Below, one piece after another: positions 51,610 through 61,817 of a stretch of 64,000 nt of DNA (position 1 is its first letter; each line of letters starts with the position of its first letter). Where the stretch lies: the NCBI RefSeq assembly GCF_001718315.1, contig NZ_CP013363.1, positions 806,001 through 870,000 of the forward strand. The letters are read 5' to 3'. The DNA comes from Burkholderia diffusa. Its GTDB lineage: Bacteria > Pseudomonadota > Gammaproteobacteria > Burkholderiales > Burkholderiaceae. The translations under genes were made by a program, and so were the position numbers. The notes below the pieces were generated by a model. The model made no database searches and was not told the origin of the DNA. It worked only from the letters and a program-made list of their open reading frames with translations.

Positions 51610-52584
51610 ATGCGACTCGCCATCCGACACATCTCGCGTTATCAGTTCGACGATCAAGCCACCCATGCACTGCAACGGCTGCGGCTGCGCCCGCAATCGG
51701 GGCCGGGGCAGACGGTGCGCGCGTGGCAGGTCACGATCGACGGCGTCGAGCCGGCGCTGTCCTACGCGGACGGGCTCGGCAACCGGATCGACCTCGTGCG
51801 CCACGACCGCGGTGCGAAGAACGAGATCGTCGTGATCGCGGCCGGCGTCGTCGAGACGCAGGACCGCGCCGGCATTCTCGGCAACCCCGAGGGCTATGCG
51901 CCGCCGTGGATCTTCGAGCGCGAGACCGCGCTCACGAAGGCGGGCGACACCGTGCGCGCGCTCACGCAGGCGCTGCCGATCGAGCCGCACAGCCTCGACG
52001 CGCTGCACTGGCTGATGACGGAAGTGCACGGCCGCATCGCGTACGCGCCGAACCTGGCAGATACGCCGGTCGATGCCGAAACCGCGCTGCAAAGCGGCGA
52101 AGGCACGAGCCGCGATCATGCGCATGCGTTCATCGCGGCCGCGCGCGCGCTGAAGGTGCCCGCGCGCTACATCTCCGGTTACGTCCTCGCGGACAGCGCG
52201 ATGCAGCGCATCGCCGACGCGAAGCAGAGCGTCGGCGGCGACGAGGAAGAGGAGGCGCTCGCACTGCAAAGCGGCGACGGCATGCAGCAGGTGCTCGGCG
52301 CATCGCACGCCGCGCAGTCGCAGGGATTGCCGCAGGCGGCGCTCGGCGGGCAACCGCAGGCCGCCGCGCTGATGCAGCAGCCGGCCGGCCATGCGTGGGC
52401 GGAGGCCTACGTCGAAGGGCTCGGCTGGGTCGGCTTCGATCCGTTCATGAACCGCTGCCCGGACGAGCGCTACGTGCGCATCGCGGTCGGCCTCGACGCG
52501 CGCGACGCGCAGCCGGTGACGGGGCTCGGTGCGAGCACCGTCGGCATCGAGATCAGCGTCGTGCAGTCGCCGGAACTGGTCTGA
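51610..52584 (+). CDS. Transglutaminase-like protein with Ser in place of the catalytic Cys
   Basis: The 324-residue cytoplasmic protein has the bacterial transglutaminase N-terminal domain (about 1-85) and a transglutaminase core. Alignment by eye with its two paralogues in the locus (GSCRD, GVCQDFAH) puts S167 (GTSRDHAH, codon AGC at 52108) where the nucleophile Cys should be; H261 and D277 of the triad are kept (GHAWAEAYVEGLGWVGFD). A roughly 60-residue Gln/Ala/Glu-rich insert separates two parts of the core (about 198-258). It may be inactive as a peptidase and serve for binding, or act as a Ser hydrolase. It begins nine bases after the alpha-E gene. Confidence 0.88.
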   Translation: MRLAIRHISRYQFDDQATHALQRLRLRPQSGPGQTVRAWQVTIDGVEPALSYADGLGNRIDLVRHDRGAKNEIVVIAAGVVETQDRAGILGNPEGYAPPWIFERETALTKAGDTVRALTQALPIEPHSLDALHWLMTEVHGRIAYAPNLADTPVDAETALQSGEGTSRDHAHAFIAAARALKVPARYISGYVLADSAMQRIADAKQSVGGDEEEEALALQSGDGMQQVLGASHAAQSQGLPQAALGGQPQAAALMQQPAGHAWAEAYVEGLGWVGFDPFMNRCPDERYVRIAVGLDARDAQPVTGLGASTVGIEISVVQSPELV

Positions 52585-52677
52585 CGCATCCCTTCGCCGA
52601 ATCCGCCGTGCCGGGCCGCCGCAGCGACGGCGGCGCGGCGCGCGCGGCCGGCCCAACCCGAACCGAGCGGCTCTCCC

Positions 52678-55600
52678 ATGCCTATTCACGTCGCGCTGCA
52701 TCACACCACCCGCTACCGCTACGACCGGCCCGTCAACCTCGGCCCGCAGATCGTGCGGCTGCGGCCCGCACCGCACTGCCGGACGCCGATCGTCGCGTAC
52801 TCGATGACGGTCGAGCCCGCGCAGCACTTCATCAACTGGCAGCAGGATCCGTTCTCGAACTATCTCGCGCGGCTCGTGTTTCCGGAACGCACCGAACACT
52901 TCGAGATCACGATCGACCTGGTTGCCGAGATGTCGGTGTACAACCCGTTCGACTTCTTTCTGGAAGCGAGCGCGGAGCAATATCCGTTCAACTATGACGA
53001 TGCACTGAAGACCGAACTTGCGCCGTACCTCGCATGCGATCCGCAGACGAGCGCCGCGCCGCTGTTCCGGGCGTACCTCGACGGCGTCGACCGCACGCCG
53101 GCCGGCACCGTGAACTTCCTCGTCGCGCTGAACCAGCAGTTGCAGCACGACATCGGCTATCTCGTGCGGATGGAGCCGGGCGTGCAGACGCCCGAGCAGA
53201 CGCTCGAGCTCGCATCCGGATCGTGCCGCGACAGCGCATGGCTGCTCGTGCAGCTGTGTCGGCATCTCGGCATCGCCGCGCGCTTCGTGTCCGGCTACCT
53301 GATCCAGCTCACACCCGACGTGAAGGCGCTCGACGGTCCGAGCGGCACGTCGGTCGACTTCACCGACCTGCATGCGTGGTGCGAAGTCTATCTGCCGGGC
53401 GCGGGCTGGATCGGATTCGATCCGACCTCGGGCCTGCTCGCCGGCGAAGGGCACATCCCGCTCGCCTGCACGCCGCAGCCGACCAGCGCGGCGCCGGTCG
53501 AAGGGCTGATCGACGAATGCGAAGTCGCGTTCGAGCACGAGATGACGGTGACGCGCGTGTACGAATCGCCGCGCGTGACGAAGCCGTATACCGAGTCGCA
53601 GTGGGACGCCGTGCGCACGCTCGGCGCGCAGGTCGATGATGCGCTGAGCGCCGGCGACGTGCGGCTCACGCAGGGCGGCGAGCCGACTTTCGTATCGATC
53701 GACGATCGCGACGGCGCCGAATGGAACACCGACGCGCTCGGTCCGACCAAACGCGGTTATGCGACCGAACTCGTGCAGCGGCTGCGCGCCGAATACGGCG
53801 AAGGCGGCTTCCTGCATTTCGGGCAGGGAAAGTGGTACCCGGGCGAGCAGTTGCCGCGCTGGGCGCTGTCGATCTTCTGGCGCGCCGACGGCCAGCCCGT
53901 GTGGCACGATCCGTCGCTGTTCGCCGACGAGCGCGAGCCGTCCGCGTGCACGACAGACGACGCGAAGCGCTTCATCGACGCGCTGGCCGCGCGCCTCGGG
54001 CTGACCGACGAATTCGTGCGGCCCGGCTACGAGGACGTCTGGTACTACCTGTGGCGCGAGCGCCGGCTGCCCGTCAACGTCGATCCGTTCGATTCGCGCC
54101 TCGACGACGAGCTCGAACGCGCGCGGCTGCGCAAGGTGTTCGACCAGCAGCTCGACAGCGTGGTCGGCTATGTGCTGCCGATCAAGCGTGCGGACGATGT
54201 GCCGGGCCGCGATCGGCCGGGCCGCGATCGGCCGGGCCTCGATGGCCCGCGCTGGCAGACGGGGCCGTGGTTCTTCCGCGACGAGCGGATGTACCTCGTG
54301 CCCGGCGATTCGCCGATGGGCTATCGACTGGCGCTCGATTCGCTGCCGTGGGTCGCCGGCGCCGACTATCCGTACCTGATCGAACGCGATCCGTTCGCGC
54401 CGCGCGACGCGCTTCCGGACGCGGCCGCGTTTCGCGCGCGTCATGCGGGCACGGCCGACGCGCCGCGCTACCTGGCCGGCGCGCATCGCGAAGCGCCCGT
54501 GCAAACGGTCATGCAGTGGCGCAGCGACGGCACGGCCGCCGGGGAACGGCACGCGCATGGCGCGCCGGACGCGCAGCGCCGCCCCGAGCGCTTCGAATCG
54601 GCCGCATGGATCACGCGTACCGCGCTGTGCGCCGAAGTGCGCAACGGCATCCTGTACCTGTTCATGCCGCCGCTCGCCGCGCTCGAGGACTATCTCGATC
54701 TGCTCGCCGCGATCGAGCTGACCGCGCATGCGCTCGGCGTGAAGCTCGTGCTCGAAGGCTATCCGCCGCCGCGCGACGCACGGCTCAAGCTGCTGCAGGT
54801 CACGCCCGATCCCGGCGTGATCGAGGTGAACATCCATCCGGCCAGGAGCTTCGACGAACTCGTCGGCCAGACCGAATTCCTGTACGACGCTGCCTGGCAG
54901 ACCCGCCTGTCCAGCGAGAAGTTCATGGTCGACGGCCGGCACGTCGGCACGGGCGGCGGCAACCACTTCGTGCTCGGCGGCGCGACGCCGGCCGACAGCC
55001 CGTTCCTGCGCCGCCCGGACCTGCTCGCGAGCCTGATCGCTTACTGGCACAACCATCCGTCGCTGTCGTATCTGTTCTCGGGATTGTTCATCGGTCCGAC
55101 GAGCCAGGCGCCGCGCGTCGACGAGGCCCGCAACGACCAGGTCTACGAGCTCGACATCGCATTCGCGGAAATCCAGCGCAACAAGCTGCTGTACGGACAG
55201 GACATGCCGCCGTGGCTTGTGGACCGCGTGCTGCGCAACCTGCTGATCGACGTGACCGGCAACACGCATCGCAGCGAGTTCTGCATCGACAAGCTGTATT
55301 CGCCGGATTCGCCGACCGGACGGCTCGGCCTGCTCGAACTGCGCGCGTTCGAGATGCCGCCGCATGCGCGGATGAGCATCGTGCAGCAACTGCTGCTGCG
55401 CGCGCTGGTCGCGCGCTTCTGGGCCGCGCCATACACGACCCCGCTTACGCGCTGGGGCACCGCGCTGCACGATCGTTTCATGCTGCCCGCGTTCCTGAAG
55501 ATGGATTTCGACGACGTGCTGGCCGAGCTGCGCGACGCCGGGTTCGCGTTCGATCCAGCCTGGTTCGCGCCGCATTTCGAATTCCGCTTCCCGCTGTTCG

Positions 55601-56127
55601 GCCAGATCGCGGTGAACGGAATGCAGCTGTCGCTGCGCGGCGCGCTGGAACCGTGGCACGTGATGGGCGAGGAGGGCGCGATCGGCGGCACGGTGCGCTA
55701 CGTCGATTCGTCGGTCGAACGGCTCGAAGTGTGTGTGACCGGTCTGAACGACAACCGGCACGTCGTGACCGTGAACGGCCGCGCGCTGCCGCTGCAGCCG
55801 ACCGGCACCGTCGGCGAATACGTCGCGGGCGTGCGTTACAAGGCGTGGGCGCCGCCGTCGGCGCTGCACCCGACTATCGGCGTGCATGCGCCGCTCACGT
55901 TCGACATCGTCGACACGTGGCTGCAACGCTCGCTCGGCGGCTGCCGCTATCACGCCGCGCATCCGGGCGGGCGCAACTACGCGACGTTTCCGGTCAACGC
56001 GTACGAGGCCGAGAGCCGCCGGCTCGCGCGCTTTGTCGCGATGGGGCACACGCCGGGGCGGATGGACGTGTCGGCTGCCGCGCCGAGTCGCGAATTCCCG
56101 TTCACGCTCGACCTGCGACGGCCCTGA
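52678..56127 (+). CDS. Large transglutaminase-DUF2126 putative amidoligase
   Basis: The 1149-residue protein fuses an N-terminal transglutaminase part (about 1-290; C183 in SGSCRDSAW, H232 in LHAWCEVY, D248 in IGFDPTSG) to a long DUF2126 domain (about 310-1145). DUF2126 is described as a putative amidoligase related to the glutamate-cysteine ligase/glutamine synthetase fold. Conserved pieces include FHFGQGKWYPGEQLPRWAL, INIHPARSF-like EVNIHPARSFDEL and GTGGGNHFVLGGATPADSPFLRRPDL. The combination suggests making one amide bond and breaking or transferring another. It lies about 90 bases after the Ser-type transglutaminase. In-frame 15-bp repeats occur near residues 509-523. Confidence 0.92.
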   Translation: MPIHVALHHTTRYRYDRPVNLGPQIVRLRPAPHCRTPIVAYSMTVEPAQHFINWQQDPFSNYLARLVFPERTEHFEITIDLVAEMSVYNPFDFFLEASAEQYPFNYDDALKTELAPYLACDPQTSAAPLFRAYLDGVDRTPAGTVNFLVALNQQLQHDIGYLVRMEPGVQTPEQTLELASGSCRDSAWLLVQLCRHLGIAARFVSGYLIQLTPDVKALDGPSGTSVDFTDLHAWCEVYLPGAGWIGFDPTSGLLAGEGHIPLACTPQPTSAAPVEGLIDECEVAFEHEMTVTRVYESPRVTKPYTESQWDAVRTLGAQVDDALSAGDVRLTQGGEPTFVSIDDRDGAEWNTDALGPTKRGYATELVQRLRAEYGEGGFLHFGQGKWYPGEQLPRWALSIFWRADGQPVWHDPSLFADEREPSACTTDDAKRFIDALAARLGLTDEFVRPGYEDVWYYLWRERRLPVNVDPFDSRLDDELERARLRKVFDQQLDSVVGYVLPIKRADDVPGRDRPGRDRPGLDGPRWQTGPWFFRDERMYLVPGDSPMGYRLALDSLPWVAGADYPYLIERDPFAPRDALPDAAAFRARHAGTADAPRYLAGAHREAPVQTVMQWRSDGTAAGERHAHGAPDAQRRPERFESAAWITRTALCAEVRNGILYLFMPPLAALEDYLDLLAAIELTAHALGVKLVLEGYPPPRDARLKLLQVTPDPGVIEVNIHPARSFDELVGQTEFLYDAAWQTRLSSEKFMVDGRHVGTGGGNHFVLGGATPADSPFLRRPDLLASLIAYWHNHPSLSYLFSGLFIGPTSQAPRVDEARNDQVYELDIAFAEIQRNKLLYGQDMPPWLVDRVLRNLLIDVTGNTHRSEFCIDKLYSPDSPTGRLGLLELRAFEMPPHARMSIVQQLLLRALVARFWAAPYTTPLTRWGTALHDRFMLPAFLKMDFDDVLAELRDAGFAFDPAWFAPHFEFRFPLFGQIAVNGMQLSLRGALEPWHVMGEEGAIGGTVRYVDSSVERLEVCVTGLNDNRHVVTVNGRALPLQPTGTVGEYVAGVRYKAWAPPSALHPTIGVHAPLTFDIVDTWLQRSLGGCRYHAAHPGGRNYATFPVNAYEAESRRLARFVAMGHTPGRMDVSAAAPSREFPFTLDLRRP
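54202..54246 (+). repeat. Three in-frame 15-bp repeats within the DUF2126 gene
   Basis: Two exact copies of CCGGGCCGCGATCGG and a third with two changes encode a PGRDR-PGRDR-PGLDG run. Being a multiple of three, copy changes would keep the frame. The run lies between recognisable blocks and is probably a surface loop. Confidence 0.8.
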
Positions 56128-56312
56128 TCCCCGGATGAACGAACGGACGACGATGCGCGGTTCGCGACCTCCCGGCGCGCCGGCCGACGGCGGCCCCGCC
56201 GGAGTGCTAGGATGCGGGCAGAACGCGGCCGCCCGTCGCGTCCGCGGTGCCCGGCCGCCGATTCGGCGGCGCGCGGGCGCGTCCGCACCCTGACGACGGA
56301 ACGATACCGACC

Positions 56313-58961
56313 GTGCCGCCCATTCACCCCGACGATCTCGCCGACGCCGACGCGATGCCCACGCTCTTCGATACCGGCGCGCAGCCGGATGCCGCGGAAC
56401 TGGCCGCCGCGCTCGCGGCGCCGGCCGCGGCTGGCCGCTACGACGAACTGCGCGGCAGCGCCGCGGGCCTCACCGCGCCGCTGCTCGCACCTGCATGGCG
56501 CAGCTTCTTCACGTCGATCGGCAGCGATGGCGTGGCCGACCTCGACCGCCGCGCCGACGCGCTGCAGCGCCGAATGCGCGAGAACGGCCTGTTCTACCAG
56601 CTTCACGAACAACGCGCGGGCGACGGCGCCGCCGGCCCGTGGTCGCTCGACCTGCTGCCGCTCATCGTCACGCCCGAGGACTGGGTCGCGATCGAGCGGG
56701 GCGTGCTGCAGCGCGTGCGGCTGCTGAACGCGACGATGGTCGACCTGTACGGGCCGCAGACGATCCTGCAGCGCGGGCTGCTGCCGCCCGCGCTCGTGAC
56801 CGGGCATCCGGGCTACCTGCGCGCGATGCGCGGCGCACGCGTGCCGGGCGATACGTGGCTGCACGTCGTCGCGTTCGACCTCGCGCGCGGCCCCGACGGG
56901 CAATGGCGGATCGTCGCGCAGCACACGCAGGGCGCGGCCGGCCTCGGCTATCTGCTCGAGAACCGGCTGATCGTGTCGCGGCTCTTTCCGCGCGGCTTCC
57001 GCGGGCTGCGCGTGCAGCGGCTCGCGTCCGCCTACCGGTCGCTGTTGCAGAGCTTGCAGGCGCTCAGCCCTGCCGCCAGGAATTCGCGGATCGTGCTGCT
57101 GACGCCGGGGCCGCACAGCGCGACGTATTTCGAGCATGCGTATCTCGCGCGCTACCTCGGCCTGACGCTCGTCGAGGGCGGCGACCTGACCGCGCGCGAC
57201 AACCGCGTATTTCTGAAGACGCTGCGCGGGCTCGAACCCGTGCATGGCATCCTGCGGCGCGTCGACGACGCATGGCTCGATCCGCTCGAACTGCGGCCCG
57301 ACTCGCTGCTCGGCGTGCCGGGGCTGCTGCAGGCCGTGCGTGCGGGCAACGTGCTGCTCGCGAATGCGCCGGGCTCGGGCTTCCTCGAATCGCCGGGCGT
57401 GCTCGGCTTCATGCCTCGCCTCGCGGAAGCGCTGCTCGGCGAAACGCTGACGCTGCCCGCCGTGCATTCGTGGTGGTGCGGCGAGGCGGCAGCATGCGAC
57501 GACGCGCTGCCGCAGCTCGCGCGCAGCATCGTGAAGCCGTCGTATCCGCCCGACGCGCAGGCCGGCGGCGCGTTCGACCCGGTGATCGGCGCACGGCTCA
57601 CGCCGGCGCAACTGGCCGAATGGCGTGCGCGAATCCTGGACCGGCCCGAGCATTACACGGTGCAGGCCGACCTGCCGCTGTCGCAGGCGCCGACCTGGCC
57701 GGGGCAAGGCGCGCCCGACGGGGCCGGTGGCGCGCGCATCGTGCCGAAGCCGCTGCTGCTGCGCGTGTTCGCGCTCGCCGATGGCGCGCAACGCTGGCGG
57801 CTCCTGCCGGGCGGGCTGTCGCGGGTCGGCACGCGCGATACGCTGTTCAACGCGCCGATGCCGCGTGGCGGCAGCACCGTCGATACGTGGGTGATGACCG
57901 AAGGCATCGTCGATTCGACGACGCTGCTGCAGACCCGTCTCGGCCCCGACGATCTGGTCGAGCGCCCGCGCGCGATCGCGAGCCGCGCGGCCGAGAACCT
58001 GTTCTGGCTCGGCCGCTACACCGAGCGCGCGACCAACCTGATGCGTCTCGCGCGCGCCGCGCTCGAACGGCTGCGCGGCGAGGACGACGTCGACAGTCCC
58101 GCACATCTCGAGTTGCTCGACACGCTGTGCCGCGACACGGGACTGATCGCGCCCGACGCGCCGAATGCCGTCGATGCGCCGCGCGCGTTCCAGCACACGC
58201 TCGCGACATCGCTGACGCGCGGCGCGGACCGCACGTCGGGCATCGCGTCGTGCCTGTTCGGGATGCGCGCCGCCGCCGCCGCGATCCGCGAACGGCTGTC
58301 GAGCGATCAGTGGCGGCTGATCGACGATGCGACGCAACTGTTCGCCGACAGCGCCGATCATCCGGAAGCCGAGGAGCAAATGGGCAACGAGGCGCTGCAA
58401 TTGCTCGAGCGGCTCGGGCTGCTGCTCGGCGCGATCACCGGCGCGCAGACCGACAACATGACGCGCGACGACGGCTGGCGGTTGCTGTCGATCGGCCGGC
58501 AGATCGACCGGCTGGATTTCCTGTGCAGCGTGCTGAAGTTCGCGTTCGACGATGGCGCCGTGCACCGGCAGGACGGCTTCGAGCTCGTGCTGGAACTGTT
58601 CGACAGCACGATCACGTTTCGCTCGCGCTTCCAGCGCGGTTTCGACGTCGCGCCGCTGCTGTCGCTCGTGGTGCTCGACACCGACAACCCGCGTTCGCTC
58701 GGCTGGGTCGTGCAAGCGCTGCGCGGCCGGCTGACGAAGGTCGAGCGCAGCGAGGGCTATGCGCTGTCCGAACTGGCCGAGACGATTCCGGATGTGCCCG
58801 CATGGTCGCTGCATGAACTGTGCGAAACCGGCGACGACGGCCGCCACGACAAGCTGCTCGATGCACTCGACACGACTGTGAAGGCCGTGTGGGATCTGTC
58901 GAACCGGATCGGCGAGCGCTATTTCAGCCACGTGCGCGAGGCGGGCAGGACGCTATGGTGA
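56313..58961 (+). CDS. Circularly permuted ATP-grasp ligase fused to an alpha-E domain
   Basis: The 882-residue protein repeats in one chain what the genes at 49180 and 50660 encode separately. The first 500 residues are the ATP-grasp part (LDLLPLIVTPEDWVAIERGVLQRVRLLNATMVDLYGP region; NRVFLKTLRGLEPVHGILRRVDDAWLDPLELRPDSLLG). The last 350 form the alpha-E domain with LGRYTERATNLMRLAR and IGRQIDRLDFL. The GTG at 56313 is the likely start; an ATG at 56355 is possible, and neither has a strong ribosome binding site. The end overlaps the next transglutaminase gene by seven bases. Confidence 0.9.
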   Translation: MPPIHPDDLADADAMPTLFDTGAQPDAAELAAALAAPAAAGRYDELRGSAAGLTAPLLAPAWRSFFTSIGSDGVADLDRRADALQRRMRENGLFYQLHEQRAGDGAAGPWSLDLLPLIVTPEDWVAIERGVLQRVRLLNATMVDLYGPQTILQRGLLPPALVTGHPGYLRAMRGARVPGDTWLHVVAFDLARGPDGQWRIVAQHTQGAAGLGYLLENRLIVSRLFPRGFRGLRVQRLASAYRSLLQSLQALSPAARNSRIVLLTPGPHSATYFEHAYLARYLGLTLVEGGDLTARDNRVFLKTLRGLEPVHGILRRVDDAWLDPLELRPDSLLGVPGLLQAVRAGNVLLANAPGSGFLESPGVLGFMPRLAEALLGETLTLPAVHSWWCGEAAACDDALPQLARSIVKPSYPPDAQAGGAFDPVIGARLTPAQLAEWRARILDRPEHYTVQADLPLSQAPTWPGQGAPDGAGGARIVPKPLLLRVFALADGAQRWRLLPGGLSRVGTRDTLFNAPMPRGGSTVDTWVMTEGIVDSTTLLQTRLGPDDLVERPRAIASRAAENLFWLGRYTERATNLMRLARAALERLRGEDDVDSPAHLELLDTLCRDTGLIAPDAPNAVDAPRAFQHTLATSLTRGADRTSGIASCLFGMRAAAAAIRERLSSDQWRLIDDATQLFADSADHPEAEEQMGNEALQLLERLGLLLGAITGAQTDNMTRDDGWRLLSIGRQIDRLDFLCSVLKFAFDDGAVHRQDGFELVLELFDSTITFRSRFQRGFDVAPLLSLVVLDTDNPRSLGWVVQALRGRLTKVERSEGYALSELAETIPDVPAWSLHELCETGDDGRHDKLLDALDTTVKAVWDLSNRIGERYFSHVREAGRTLW

Positions 58962-60004
58962 CGCCGAAACACGCGGCGAAGACGTCGCCCGCGACCGGTC
59001 ACGGTAGCGCGAAGGAGGCCGCGACGCCCGCCGCACCCGCAACGCCGGCTGCTGTCGCGGCCGGCCGCGTGCTGCGCGTCACGCACGATACCGAATACCG
59101 CTATGCCGCACGCGTCGAATCCGCCCAGCACCAGGCACGGCTGCAGCCGCTCGCGACGCCGCGCCAGCAGGTATTGTCATTCGCGCTCGACATCGAGCCC
59201 GCACCGGAAACGGTCGGCACCGAGATCGACGCGTTCGGCAACGCGCGCGCATCGTTCGCGCTGAACCAGCCTCACGATGCGCTGCTCGTGCGCAGCCGCA
59301 GCACGGTGCGCGTGAGCGCGCCCGTCTGGTCGCAGGGCGCACGCGGCGCGCCGCCGCCCGCGATCGCGCATCCCGACGCCGAACATGCAACGGCATGGGA
59401 GGCCGTGCGCGACCGCTTGCGGTTTCGTGCCGGACAGCCGTACGACGCGGCGAGCGAGTTCGTGTTCGCGTCGCCGCACGTGGCGTGCGATCCCGAGCTG
59501 GCCGCGTATGCGGCCGCCAGCTTCACGCCACGGCGGCCGCTCGTGCAGGCCGCGTGGGACCTGATGCGGCGAATTCACGCCGACTTCGCGTATACGCCGA
59601 ACAGCACCGACATCACGACGACGGCGCTCGATGCATTGCGATTGCGCAAGGGCGTCTGTCAGGATTTCGCGCACGTGATGATTGGCGCGTTGCGCTCGCT
59701 CGGGCTTGCCGCGCGCTACGTGAGCGGTTATCTGCTGACGCAGCCGCCGCCCGGGCAGCCGCGACTGATCGGCGCGGACGCATCGCATGCATGGGTCGAC
59801 GTATACGACCCGGCGTGGCCCGAAGACGGTGGTTGGCTGCAGCTCGACCCGACCAACGACCGTGCACCCGGCGACGATTACGTGATGCTGTCGATCGGCC
59901 GCGATTACGCGGACGTGACGCCGCTGCGCGGCGTGATTCGCGGCGGCGGCGCGGATCAGGAGCTGAAGGTCGGCGTGACGGTCGAACCGCTCGATACGCC
60001 GTGA
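58955..60004 (+). CDS. Transglutaminase family protein with intact catalytic triad
   Basis: The 349-residue protein has an Ala/Pro-rich N-terminal tail (about 1-35), the bacterial transglutaminase N-terminal domain and a core with C235 (GVCQDFAH), H278 (ASHAWVDVY) and an Asp in LQLDPTND. No signal peptide is evident. Proteins of this family in such loci are predicted cysteine peptidases or amide transferases acting on the ligase product. The ATG at 58955 overlaps the fusion gene's stop, so the two are translated together. It is the last gene of the locus. Confidence 0.93.
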   Translation: MVTPKHAAKTSPATGHGSAKEAATPAAPATPAAVAAGRVLRVTHDTEYRYAARVESAQHQARLQPLATPRQQVLSFALDIEPAPETVGTEIDAFGNARASFALNQPHDALLVRSRSTVRVSAPVWSQGARGAPPPAIAHPDAEHATAWEAVRDRLRFRAGQPYDAASEFVFASPHVACDPELAAYAAASFTPRRPLVQAAWDLMRRIHADFAYTPNSTDITTTALDALRLRKGVCQDFAHVMIGALRSLGLAARYVSGYLLTQPPPGQPRLIGADASHAWVDVYDPAWPEDGGWLQLDPTNDRAPGDDYVMLSIGRDYADVTPLRGVIRGGGADQELKVGVTVEPLDTP

Positions 60005-60193
60005 GCCACGCGGGATGAGCGGGCCGGCGCCGTGCTCGCCGGCCGTTTAAGTCTTCGTTAATACTGCCCGCCTAGCATGGTGATGCCGGCGAACGGACCG
60101 GGCCATGGTCCCGCGCCGGCGGCACGCGCGGGTGCGTCGACGTCACGGCGCCGCGCCGTCGCGCGTGGCCATTCCCTTGCAACGGCGGCAGAC

Positions 60194-60466
60194 ATGATCA
60201 AGAACTTCGACTACACGCTCGGCAACGAGACGATCGCGCTGTGCGCGAGCTTCGGTGCGGGCCCCGCGTTCCGTCGCGTGCTCGTGAGCCGCGCGGATTC
60301 GATGGAGACGCTCGTGGTGCTCGACGCGCGCGGCCTGTCGGGCCTGCTGAAGGTCGCGACCGAAGAGCCGGAAGGATTGCTCGACGATGCGATCCGCAAG
60401 GTCGGCGACGAACAGCTCGTCGAGCGGGCGATCCGCGGCCGGACGATCGTCGAAGCCGCGCTTTGA
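60194..60466 (+). CDS. Small conserved-looking hypothetical protein, 90 aa
   Basis: The 90-residue protein (MIKNFDYTLGNETIALCASFGAG...) has no signal peptide or membrane segment and mixes short strands and helices. The C-terminal half is acidic, then basic (DDAIRKVGDEQLVERAIRGRT). GGCGGCAGAC is a modest ribosome binding site before the ATG. It lies about 190 bases after the transglutaminase gene, on the same strand, so it may or may not belong to that operon. I do not recognise a family. Confidence 0.65.
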   Translation: MIKNFDYTLGNETIALCASFGAGPAFRRVLVSRADSMETLVVLDARGLSGLLKVATEEPEGLLDDAIRKVGDEQLVERAIRGRTIVEAAL

Positions 60467-60482
60467 GCAGGCGGCGCGTGCA

Positions 60483-60506
60483 GGCCGGCATTGCCCATTG
60501 CCGGCC
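60483..60506. terminator. Hairpin between convergent small gene and pip
   Basis: GGCCGGCA and TGCCGGCC form a perfect 8-bp stem with an 8-base loop in the 65-base gap between converging genes. There is no T-run. Confidence 0.65.
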
Positions 60507-60531
60507 GCAACGCGCCGCCTGGCGTTGCCGC

Positions 60532-61611
<1,080 letters not shown>

Positions 61612-61817
61612 TCATTATGCCCATTCATTCCGGCCGCGGTGTGCCGGCCGGCACCGTGCATGGCGCGCAGCGTGCCGCGCTGACAGACGCATCGAAATTT
61701 TTTGAAGCAATTTCGTTCCGATATTTTTCAGACAAAATCCCGGCGACATATCGGCGAGCCGGTCGCGGGCGCCGGCCTTCATACCGTTCCTCCACCGTGC
61801 CAACGGGAAACGAGCCG

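Noticed and set aside
51451-56049. Continuous minus-strand open frame of 1532 codons
   Set aside because: It is opposite the transglutaminase and DUF2126 genes, rich in Arg, His and Gln, and shows no family motif; it is a GC-driven shadow of the real plus-strand genes.
55977-58931. Minus-strand open frame of 984 codons
   Set aside because: It is a shadow of the ATP-grasp-alpha-E fusion gene, with composition unlike protein.
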